From: Phellopilus nigrolimitatus
Taxonomy: Eukaryota > Basidiomycota > Agaricomycetes > Hymenochaetales > Hymenochaetaceae
Direction: 5' to 3'
Assembly: GCA_021029095.1 (NCBI GenBank)
Contig: JAJOHG010000305.1
Coordinates: 1 to 30,642 of the forward strand
DNA length: 30,642 nucleotides
Position numbers and translations under genes: made by a program. The notes under the pieces are model-generated. The model worked only from the letters and a program-made list of their open reading frames with translations. It did no database searches and was not told the origin of the DNA. The first letter of the stretch is position 1. Each line of letters starts with the position of its first letter. Positions 1 to 7,900 of the stretch are shown here, piece after piece.

Positions 1-14
1 TTCGTTTCTTTCAG

Positions 15-107
15 GAACACGTCAACGCCGTCTTGAGCGAGCGAATGCAAGCGATGGACACGTCTTTGCCATCGTCATCCGACTTTCTATCATCCTTGGA
101 CGAATAG
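15..107 (+). CDS. 3'-terminal exon of an unidentified gene (partial)
   Basis: The window opens with a pyrimidine-rich tract ending in CAG at 14, a good splice acceptor. From 15 an open frame of 30 codons runs to TAG at 105-107; it starts EHVNAVLSERMQAMD and ends in a Ser/Asp-rich tail, SSLDE. Everything upstream lies outside the window, so no family can be named. The acceptor, the open frame and the acidic, disordered-looking end fit the last exon of a plus-strand gene. A chance frame of this length is possible, so confidence is moderate. Confidence 0.45.
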   Translation, partial: EHVNAVLSERMQAMDTSLPSSSDFLSSLDE

Positions 108-496
108 GACCCTCGCCTTTAGTCTGTGCTTAGCTACTATACTGTTATGAAAGCTGCAGTAGGAAAGACCATTCTGAAGCCGCAGTAGCTAGTGAGTGCC
201 TTCCCTAGCATCCAATAACGAGCCGTGCGTGGTCGAATCCATTTGATCACATGTTGAGCAAGCCTCACTCGATATTTACTTCGTCCAGTCGTTCACATAG
301 AACGCAAAGGTCGGTGAAAAGGAGCTCAAGACAGCATTCTGCGTTCGGGGCGGATGATAGCAGGAATGTAGCTGCAGTAGTCTGATGAAGCTGAGGCAAT
401 CCAAAAGGTTACATCAAGCGAAACAATCCTTGGACTTTACGTTCAACGTTTAAGGATTCAAAGGAGAAAGCACTGTCCTGTACAGTACACATATAT
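108..496. other. Intergenic, with one copy of a dispersed repeat
   Basis: This stretch lies between the terminal exon ending at 107 and the stop of the minus-strand F-box gene at 497, so it should hold two facing 3' ends. No coding frame is convincing. About 211-310 resembles parts of 7450-7710 (listed separately). Confidence 0.5.
211..310 (+). repeat. Dispersed repeat, short copy (partner at about 7450-7710)
   Basis: Two blocks are shared, in the same order and orientation, with the region before MET1. The first is around GTGGTCGAATCCATTTGAT at 230-248. The second is around CCTCACTCGATATTTAC and TCGTCCAGTCG at about 273-291. In the long copy these blocks are about 150 bp further apart, so this looks like an internally deleted derivative. 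No coding content or clear terminal inverted repeats were seen. A degenerate non-autonomous element or an old segmental duplication would both fit. Confidence 0.55.
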
Positions 497-2245
497 TCAA
501 TAGTAATCATAGCGACCGCGACGTCCGATTACTACGTCTGGGACGCGACATTCCAGCTCCCAGAGATGAGGAAGGTCCACATCTCTCATCTCTTTTTTCT
601 CGTATCCACCCTTCCTATCTATGATCTCTACCCTCTTCAACGGTTTGACGTCTTCAGAGTCCAGCCGTGCTTGGGCAATGATAGAGAGCTGAGAAAAAAT
701 ATGTTCTCCGGGATATTCATTCACCACCAGGACAGAAAGAGCTGGCAAAAGCCAGCTTCCATCCGACATCGGTCTCGATAGAGGACGTATGGCAGGAGAG
801 TTGGTAGTATCACAAGAGCCAGGGTCAATCCAAGCAGCCGCCTTTATCGGATCAAGAACATAAGCACTCAATCAATTTGTTCGAACTATTAGCACAACTC
901 ACCAGATCACACTCTAAGCGCTCCAGGGATGGACACCGCTTGTTTATATCATGGACTGCATACATGATTTTCACGACATCGGGTACGCAATTGATCGAGA
1001 TTGCCTGTATCTTCCTGCTACCGAGATAGCGCAGTGCGGATGAAATGAACGTTGTCTTGAACCCTATGAAATTCAGGTCTCGCAAGGAGTCCGGCACAAA
1101 CTGAGAGGCTGAGTCCTTTTCGCCGTCATCATCGATGAGCTTATAGCTGGACCGTTCCTCAATACCAAACGTAGGCGAAAACGAGGATATAGTGAGCCGT
1201 GTGAGCACATGCAATTTTGAAATGTGACGCAGTCGTTCAACGAGGTTTCCAGCACATGGAAGTGGAATGTGGATAAACAAGGACACAATGCCTGTGCAAA
1301 GATCTGAGCCTAGCATGTTGGGAAGCAAGTGCAAAGAAAAGGCAGCGTGGCGAATATTTGTCGTGGAAATTCCCTTTATCTTCTCAATCTTGTCCAAAAG
1401 GCTACGAATGGGGACAGATATGTGGTCATAAGTTATGACCTCTAACGAACGGAATGAAGGAAGAATGCTCAGGAAAGGCTGCAGTAAATCAACTTCTCTA
1501 GCATAAACATTGCTGAGCAGGAGTCTGAGTTCTGAACATTGGGAGGACTGGAGTTTGAGAGGGGGAAGGGGAGCACAGTTGTAAGTACCGTCCGATCCAT
1601 AGCTCATCGAAAGCTTCGACAGTTCGTTGTTCTTGAAGTCACTGTATTTGTATCCTGTTCTACCCAGGAAGACAGGGAGCGTTAAGGATAATAGAATGGC
1701 CCGTCTCCACGGGTTGGCCGGGCCAAGGGAAAGTGCCATCTTCAGCACGTTTGATTTCTTGGCAGGCTCTATGTCCGTCTTGTTCGCCTCGTTGTGAGCG
1801 TCGTGGGCGAGCGAAAGGATGTCTGCAACAATTTCCATAGGGAGCGATGGTCGGCGCGATTCCTTGAGAACGATCTCGTCTGCTTTGACCAGAAGCTGTT
1901 TCTTCTTGGACTCCAATCGCTTGATGGCTCGCTGTGCATGACGGAGACGCTGGTGATAGATTACAACCTGGACGGTCTCGAAAGCCATCTCCGATTCGAC
2001 CTTCTTTATCTCGGCTCGTAGGTCGTCCAGAGTCATCAAATTTGAATCGTTGCATCTAGAGATGCCATTATACCTAGAAGTACATTCAGAATTGAGGAAA
2101 AAACGTACTTGGTCCATTCTTCGCGGAGATGTTCTAGGAGTAAAGACAAGTATGCGGAGACTAGACTCGACGCTTCATCACATAGTACGCGAGCAGCGAA
2201 GGGAGATTTTAGACAGTCTTTAGTGAATAGTGAGAGGTCGGCCAT
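497..2245 (-). CDS. F-box-like protein, 3 exons
   Basis: Rebuilt as complement(497..841, 903..2055, 2109..2245), 544 aa. The start ATG at 2245 sits in an ACCATGG context. Intron 1 (2108-2056, 53 nt) opens GTACGT and closes CTCTAG. Intron 2 (902-842, 61 nt) opens GTGAGT, has a GCTAAT branch-like site and keeps phase 0. Residues about 57-106 are charged and helical, coiled-coil-like. They are followed by an F-box-like core around LPMEIVADIL at about 117, and then by an F-box-family C-terminal part with leucine-rich strands ending in WLLPALSVL. The family, very expanded in agaricomycetes, is expected to serve as substrate adaptor of SCF ubiquitin ligases. The substrate cannot be inferred. The unspliced frame would give a wrong start at 2117 and a wrong C terminus. 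Confidence 0.8.
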
Positions 2246-3082
2246 GGTGAGATCGAGGTTGTGGTCCTATCTAACTTCAAGTTTGTCGTTCGAAACTCAA
2301 CGCGTCAGTGTGATTCACACGGTGATCGATACTGAGTCACGTGTACTTGACTTCAAAATCCGGAAACGCCCACATTTCATAATCATGCGTGATTCCGCTC
2401 ATGCTCCGCTTCATTCTGCACCCGTCCCGCTTGCTTCAAAGCCATGTCTCTTAATTTCTTCTTTTGCGCAACATCAGCCGAAATAGAGAACACCGAGCTT
2501 CTCAGATTCAGGTAACGTCAGATGGTGTTCGACGCCATGATACTGACAGTAACATACTGTTCGTGCAATTGTTTGATGGCAATTTCGACGGCAGGCAGTA
2601 CAGGAAATGTCTTCTCGAATCTCAACATGACGTTCCGAAACAGTTATGCTGTCGAGTTCGTACCAGAAATAAAATTAAAAACAATAAAATTATTTCCGCA
2701 TTTGTGTCTCAGATCGGCGCTGTGGATCAGCGGACACACTGTCGATCATGGTCTGATCGCCGAGACACTAAAGACAATAGGGACAACAATATTTCTCATT
2801 GTTTTGTGCTGTGACGCAAAGCGATATCTCATCGTTCGCATCCTAAGCTCGGCTCTCTAATTGGCCCGTCTTCCACCCAGGCTCATCCGAACGGACTTCG
2901 AAGCTCCCAAGAACTGAAACCATCCAGGCCTGGCAGGCAGTCCTTTTTCGGCCGTGCTCCCATTTTCTGCCTATATAATGCCATGACTTCTGGACTTTGA
3001 ATTATCGCAACTTGACTTCACACCACTACCACCTCCATCTCGCTTAACGCTTCTTTCTCCAACATCTCTTCACCCAGCAACC
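2246..3082. other. Divergent intergenic/promoter region
   Basis: This 837-bp stretch separates the minus-strand F-box gene from the plus-strand kinase and so carries both promoters. Open frames at 2464-2860 have no recognisable protein features and overlap each other. Visible elements are a dyad GTGTGATTCACAC at about 2309-2321, an adjoining TGAGTCACGTG (AP-1/bZIP-like core fused to an E-box core) at about 2334-2344, and the kinase TATA box. Confidence 0.55.
2972..2979 (+). promoter_or_regulatory. TATA box of the kinase gene
   Basis: TATATAAT lies 104 nt before the kinase ATG. A start site about 30 nt downstream would give a leader of roughly 75-80 nt through a CA-rich, pyrimidine-rich tract ending CAACC just before ATG. 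Position and context make it a likely core promoter; the start site is inferred. Confidence 0.6.
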
Positions 3083-4678
3083 ATGCGCAGCAGCAGCATC
3101 TTTGGTGAATGCGGCTCAGCCGCTATTCCCGATCTCGACGGCCTCATCATCGACAGTCCCGTCGTCGGTGCCCTTCGCCTCACCCGCCGTATCGGACGCG
3201 GCTCCTGGGGCGTTGTGTACTGCGCCAAGTCCGTCACCGACGACAAGGAGTACGCCGTCAAGTGCATCGACAACGGTGCCGACGAGGGCGGCGCTCGCCG
3301 CCGCTCCATCGCCCGTGAGGCTTTCCTCCACCAGACCTGCTCGGACGCGAGCCCGCTCGTTCTCAAGCTCCACGACGTCGTCGAAGACAGGCACGCCGGC
3401 CTTATGTACATCATCACCGACCTCTGCGAGTACGGCGACCTCCTCGATCACATCTCACAGGGCCGCTTCAACGGCGAGGACGAGCACATCCGCCGAGTCT
3501 TCCTCGAGGTCATCGACGCCGTCGACGCATGCCACAAGGCTGGTGTTTACCACCGCGACCTCAAGCCGGAGAACATCTTCGTCAAGAAGACCGGCATCGT
3601 GCTCGGTGACTTCGGGCTCGCGACGACTCGCCCAGTCACGGACGAGTTCAACACCGGCAGCACACCGTCCATGAGCCCAGGTACGCTTTACTCTCATCAC
3701 CTGCACCATTTCGTTTCTCATGAAAACATCGCAGAGGTTCTCGGAGGTCTGGACTGCCCCGCGTATTGCTACACCTCCGTCCACGCGGACATCTGGGCGC
3801 TCGGCCTCATCCTTTTCAGCCTCATCCGCTCCCACCCTCCATGGGAAATTGCACAGAACGACAATCTCAGCTTCAAGTGGTACCTCTCCAGACGCAAGGA
3901 CTTCTTCTACAGAGCGTACTTTGTTTCGCAGGAGGCGCAGGACATCTTCGAGCGCATCTTTGTCGATTCCCGCAAGCGCATCTCCCTCGCCAAGCTCCGC
4001 GAGCGCGTCCTTAATGTCAAGACATTTTCGCGGGTTCCGACTGCCGAGGAGCTCGAGGTCGAGCCCAGGCTCTACGAGAATATCTTCAACACCAAGCTGC
4101 CGACGCTCGATGATGACAACGCCACAGATTCCGACGCGCTTTCTTCCCCCGCCCCCGTTGACTGCACTAATCTCGACGGCGACGACGTCCAACAAGAACA
4201 GTCCATCGGCGTTTCTTACCACGCGTACGGCTCTGCGACAGTGAGCCAAGAACCCAGCGCGACAACCGATTTGCTCGGCAGCGTCGACGGCCCACGCGGA
4301 ATCCTCATGACCATTTCCCAGCACGAGGAGCTCATCAGGGACTTCGGCTCAAATCTGAGCTCGTTCGCCTCCAACGGATCGGATGCAGAGTCAGACGCAG
4401 ACTCTGACGGCCCCATTACACCCGAGACACACGCCGCAGATGCCGGCGGTGCTCCCGCGCCTGCCGCGTTCGATGACATCGACGAAATAGAAGAGCTGGA
4501 TATCAGCGACATGAACCTGGACTCTGCCTTCGAAGCCATCGCTCTCGCGCGCCAGCCAGCGCGGACCAAGCCTATGACGGCCAGAGAGGATCCGACGCAG
4601 GCAGCCAAACCGCAGGTGTCCGCGAGGAGCACGCTGTGGAGGGCCGTACGCAGGATGGGCGTCCCGCTAGTCGGATAA
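3083..4678 (+). CDS. Ran1/Ksp1-like serine/threonine protein kinase, 2 exons
   Basis: Join 3083..3680, 3735..4678, 513 aa. All kinase landmarks are present: glycine loop GRGSWGVVY at 38-46, ATP lysine K60 in YAVKC, HRDLKPEN at 157-164 and DFG at 176-178. After splicing, the APE-equivalent motif reads MSPE at about 197-200, followed by DIWALGLILFSLI. The order and the MSPE form resemble the fungal Ran1/Pat1, Sks1, Vhs1 and Ksp1 group of nutrient- and cell-cycle-linked kinases. The intron (3681-3734, 54 nt, GTACGC to GCAG) has a length divisible by three and no stop, so retained RNA would still be open but would split MSPE by 18 residues. The C-terminal third is acidic and low in complexity (DAESDADSD, DIDEIEELDISD), probably disordered and regulatory. 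The exact subfamily and targets are inferred. Confidence 0.85.
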   Translation: MRSSSIFGECGSAAIPDLDGLIIDSPVVGALRLTRRIGRGSWGVVYCAKSVTDDKEYAVKCIDNGADEGGARRRSIAREAFLHQTCSDASPLVLKLHDVVEDRHAGLMYIITDLCEYGDLLDHISQGRFNGEDEHIRRVFLEVIDAVDACHKAGVYHRDLKPENIFVKKTGIVLGDFGLATTRPVTDEFNTGSTPSMSPGTLYSHHLHHFVSHENIAEVLGGLDCPAYCYTSVHADIWALGLILFSLIRSHPPWEIAQNDNLSFKWYLSRRKDFFYRAYFVSQEAQDIFERIFVDSRKRISLAKLRERVLNVKTFSRVPTAEELEVEPRLYENIFNTKLPTLDDDNATDSDALSSPAPVDCTNLDGDDVQQEQSIGVSYHAYGSATVSQEPSATTDLLGSVDGPRGILMTISQHEELIRDFGSNLSSFASNGSDAESDADSDGPITPETHAADAGGAPAPAAFDDIDEIEELDISDMNLDSAFEAIALARQPARTKPMTAREDPTQAAKPQVSARSTLWRAVRRMGVPLVG

Positions 4679-5331
4679 ATTCCGAATGAGCGCGATGAAA
4701 TGAACATGATGAATTTCAAGGGTGCGTAGCGCCTCCGTATTTCATATCAGACTGTGCTGACGTAATGTCACGCTCGCAGATGGATAACAGACACACGAAA
4801 CAGCGTCCTCAGGTGCTGAAAACAAAACTTGCTGTCTGTGTGATGTAAAAGACGCAAGAGACGGAGTCAATGCATGACACGGAAGGGACGAAGCAGCTTA
4901 CGCTAGCATGTCGCGCAGTTTCTTGTTCTTTCCGGAAGCCGACATCATCCAGCCATTCCAGACTATGTGAATTGCCCTCGAGTGTCGCCTCTTCCAGAAT
5001 TCAAGTCTCAGCTTGCTGACGAGAAAAGTGTTCAAACGTACATGTACTATAACTCGCGTTTGTATTTCAGTGTGTGAAAAACCACAGTGGCTTCGGGTGG
5101 TAGAGTATGTCATGAAATCGAGCAGGTAGCGATTGTTGACGAGTTTATTCGCTTGATTAACAATGCACTTTGTACTTGAAGCTAGATTATCCGAATTAAA
5201 ATTTCCGGATTGCTCAGCGCCACCGGGACCCGCGGAATTCCGCGTTAGGCAGGTGGGTGGCGCGAACACCACTTGCCGACGAATCTTATATCTACGGGTA
5301 TATAAGAAAAATATTGACATCCTCAGAAATA
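4679..5331. other. Intergenic between kinase and peptidase
   Basis: It holds the kinase 3' end and the peptidase promoter. A 140-codon minus-strand frame at 4898-5320 has no recognisable domain and runs across the peptidase TATA box, so I do not call it a gene. I see no repeats or RNA genes. Confidence 0.5.
5299..5306 (+). promoter_or_regulatory. TATA box of the peptidase gene
   Basis: TATATAAG starts 33 nt before the ATG at 5332. If it sets the transcription start 25-35 nt downstream, the leader to 5332 would be nearly absent. The in-frame ATG at 5356 would then be the practical start. It also argues against any start further upstream. Confidence 0.5.
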
Positions 5332-6954
5332 ATGGCCCACAGTCCTCCGTCCCCGATGGAGGCCGAGTTCTACTACGCCGGCCTGCCCTCTAACCCCCGC
5401 CTGGTCGCTCGCACTGGCTCTGCCTGGGAGCCACCCAGTGGCCAGTACCCCGATTCCAAGGAGCTCCGTCCTGTCGGCAACCACCCACTCACGGACATCT
5501 GGGAAGACAGCGTGGCTTTCAAACTCCACGCCCTGCTCAACTCGATGGATGTCCAGTGGACTAGTACCGACGTGGTCCGCATCGGCTTAGCTGAAGAGCC
5601 GTCCGCCCCCGCCCCTGTTGTGCTTTGGATCGGCGTCGTCCCCGCGTCGATTCCTGCTAAGGACGGCGTCGCTGTGGCCGAAAAGTGCCGCGACATTCTC
5701 GTAGAATTCAATATCACCGATGTCGAGGTCGAGATTCGTGAGTCCATCGTTACCCGTTCGGCCAGGGCTGGTCCGAAGCTCCTCACGCCCTCCTATTCTT
5801 CCGATCTTACCGTACATTTCCGCGAACCTTTTACTCCTACTTTGGGTATCCCTATCTGTGCCCAATCTACCCCTTGGGATGTGGGGTCTGGGGGCTTTTT
5901 CATTGCTGAGGGCGAGGGCAGGAATGCCGAGCGGCTCCTCCTTGTCACCGCTCGCCACGTTGCCTTCCCGGTGAACGAGAACGAGAACGAGCTCTTTGAA
6001 TGTAAGAACGACAGCCAGCCCCGTCACAACGTCATTCTCTTCAGTGATGCGGCGTTCAACACGTACCTCGAATCTCTCGAGACCGAGATCGGGGGCAAGA
6101 CAACTCTCACCGAGTATTACGAGGGACGTATCAAGGCGGTTAAGAACAAGGACGACCCGGCAGCGAACCGGGAGCGACAGACGGTCCAGGCCGCGGTGAA
6201 CGAGGCGCAGGAGGCAAGGGCGCGGCTCAGCGCCTTCTACCAGTACGTGTCGACTCAATGGGCTGCCCCGGAAAGCCGTGTTCTTGGCCATGTTGTCCTC
6301 TCGCCTCCGATCAGCGTCGGCAGCAGCAGCAGCTCGGGCGGGGGCTACACCGAAGACTGGGCCGTCATTGAGATCGATGGCTCCAAGATAGACGCGAGCA
6401 ATTTTAATGGCAACGCCATCGACCTCCTCACCCATGTTCCAGTCGACAAGTTCACGGCCATGATGCACCCCCCCAACGCCAAGAACGCGCGTTCCTTTTC
6501 GTATCCGTTCGACCGCCTTCTGAGGCTTAAGGATACCATTCCGGAGGACGAGATGCGTCGCCCGGCTGCAGCCGACCAGAACGGCGAGCCGGGCCTTATG
6601 GTGCTCAAGCGCGGTGGCGCCAGTGGCCTGACCGTCGGCCGTGCCAACAACATTTGCTCTTATGCCCGCTACTACCCCCCCTACTACATTAATGACGAGA
6701 CCTCCAAAGAATGGGCCATCCTCCCGCGCAACTCCGAGTCCGGGCCCTTCTCGAAAAATGGTGACTCGGGTTCAGTCATCGTCGACGGCCGCGGACGCAT
6801 GGGCGGCCTCCTCACTGGCGGCACTGGCAGGCACGCATCTTTGTCCGAGTCACAGTTGGACATCACCTACGCCACGCCCGTCGACTTCATCCTCAAGCGC
6901 ATGCAAGAGCACGGACTCCACAAGCCCCACGTCAACCCGGTCCTCGCCGCCTAG
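5332..6954 (+). CDS. Trypsin-like serine peptidase, fungal, intronless
   Basis: One uninterrupted frame of 540 aa from ATG 5332 (A at -3, G at +4); ATG 5356 would give 532 aa. The frame stays open upstream to a GTG at 5257, but that lies before the TATA box and is not a start. A chymotrypsin-type triad is visible: H209 in VTARHV, D342 in EDWAVIEID and S479 in NGDSGSVIV, the last followed by GGLLTGG. The His-Asp and Asp-Ser gaps (133 and 137 residues) are far longer than in compact trypsins. The first includes a charged, probably coiled-coil stretch (about 290-320, NREREVQ-like composition). About 200 residues precede the protease fold. There is no signal peptide or membrane segment, so the enzyme is probably intracellular. 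The substrate is unknown. AATAAA at about 6989-6994 may be the polyadenylation signal. Confidence 0.75.
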   Translation: MAHSPPSPMEAEFYYAGLPSNPRLVARTGSAWEPPSGQYPDSKELRPVGNHPLTDIWEDSVAFKLHALLNSMDVQWTSTDVVRIGLAEEPSAPAPVVLWIGVVPASIPAKDGVAVAEKCRDILVEFNITDVEVEIRESIVTRSARAGPKLLTPSYSSDLTVHFREPFTPTLGIPICAQSTPWDVGSGGFFIAEGEGRNAERLLLVTARHVAFPVNENENELFECKNDSQPRHNVILFSDAAFNTYLESLETEIGGKTTLTEYYEGRIKAVKNKDDPAANRERQTVQAAVNEAQEARARLSAFYQYVSTQWAAPESRVLGHVVLSPPISVGSSSSSGGGYTEDWAVIEIDGSKIDASNFNGNAIDLLTHVPVDKFTAMMHPPNAKNARSFSYPFDRLLRLKDTIPEDEMRRPAAADQNGEPGLMVLKRGGASGLTVGRANNICSYARYYPPYYINDETSKEWAILPRNSESGPFSKNGDSGSVIVDGRGRMGGLLTGGTGRHASLSESQLDITYATPVDFILKRMQEHGLHKPHVNPVLAA

Positions 6955-7900
6955 CCGCGACACATTCACACCAGATCGATCTCCCAGCAAAATAAAGTTA
7001 TTCAGTAATTTATCCCGGGGACGCTGGCGAGGCGAAGCCGTCTCGTTTTTTTCTTCCTATCCTTGTACGACTACCTCTTCTTCTTCTTTCCTCCTCTCGC
7101 CACTTGTACTTGGCCCTTGTGACGTATTTGGCCTCTTGCAACGAAATGAAACGATATTGTGACTTTGTGCATTTTAAGATGGACTGAAGCATGATGTCTA
7201 GGTAAGGTCGAATTGGGCTCTAGAGCTTCGGATACGACTTCTCTCTTGACGATTCTGCCGGTGTGACTCGCTTATATGGTTTCGTTCTCAAGACTTTCAT
7301 CGTTATGATTTCGCCCGTACGATCTCGACTTGTTTCATCTTCGTTCCATGACTCTCGTTCAAAAGACTTCGTTCATAAAACTTCATTCACCCTTGTGACA
7401 TAGCCAGTATGAGCCTTTGCCCCTTACCCACTTCGTTTCGTGCAGCTGCGCTATAAGCACTAAGTTGCTCGGCCGGCTCCCGTGGTCGAACCCACTTGAT
7501 GACATGCGTGCGGACGTGTTGAGCGAGTCACTATGGCGTGAAAACAAAAGCGCTTCTTTAACCCAACGTCGACCTAAATCACGTCTGGCAGTGACTGGGA
7601 TAACATTCTGGCTGTCGAGTTGGCGCTCGTGTACATGTGCAAACAGCCATCTCACCGTACTACCTCACTCGAAATTTACCTCGTCCAGTCGCTCGCAAGG
7701 TGAAGGCATGAAGTAAATGAGTCTTTAAGAGCCAGGTCTTATTCAGTATACCAAAGCAAGTTTTGCGTAGATTCGAAAAAAGTATATTGTCAGAATCTCT
7801 AAAATTTCACGTCGTATTATCTCACAACAGAGAGTAGATACACCAAGGAAGATGCTATTCCAAGGATGAGTAAAAATAACCATACAAACCAGGAAAATAT
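6955..7900. other. Intergenic, with the long copy of the dispersed repeat
   Basis: Two genes end here facing each other, the peptidase at 6954 and MET1 at 7901. No supported coding region. Low-complexity pyrimidine stretches occur around 7040-7100 and repeated TCGTTC/TTCATTC-like words around 7280-7390. The long repeat copy lies at 7450-7710. Confidence 0.5.
7450..7710 (+). repeat. Dispersed repeat, long copy (partner at about 211-310)
   Basis: GTGGTCGAACCCACTTGAT at 7481-7499 and the later CCTCACTCGAAATTTAC and TCGTCCAGTCG at about 7665-7691 match blocks in the short copy. About 150 bp of extra sequence lies between them here. The GTGG/CCAC dyad around TCGAAC resembles a tRNA T-arm or Pol III B box, but I could not build a cloverleaf. 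Confidence 0.55.

Noticed and set aside
3455..4324. 289-codon minus-strand frame opposite the kinase
   Set aside because: Shadow of the kinase coding strand, which has all catalytic motifs.
4898..5320. 140-codon minus-strand frame
   Set aside because: No recognisable domain, overlaps the peptidase promoter, and composition looks non-coding.
5257..5331. N-terminal extension of the trypsin-like peptidase
   Set aside because: The extended frame starts at GTG, not ATG, and runs across the TATA box. The first in-frame ATG is 5332.
7450..7520. tRNA gene suggested by a TCGAAC/B-box-like word
   Set aside because: No acceptor stem, D-arm or anticodon arm could be folded around it; kept only as part of a repeat.
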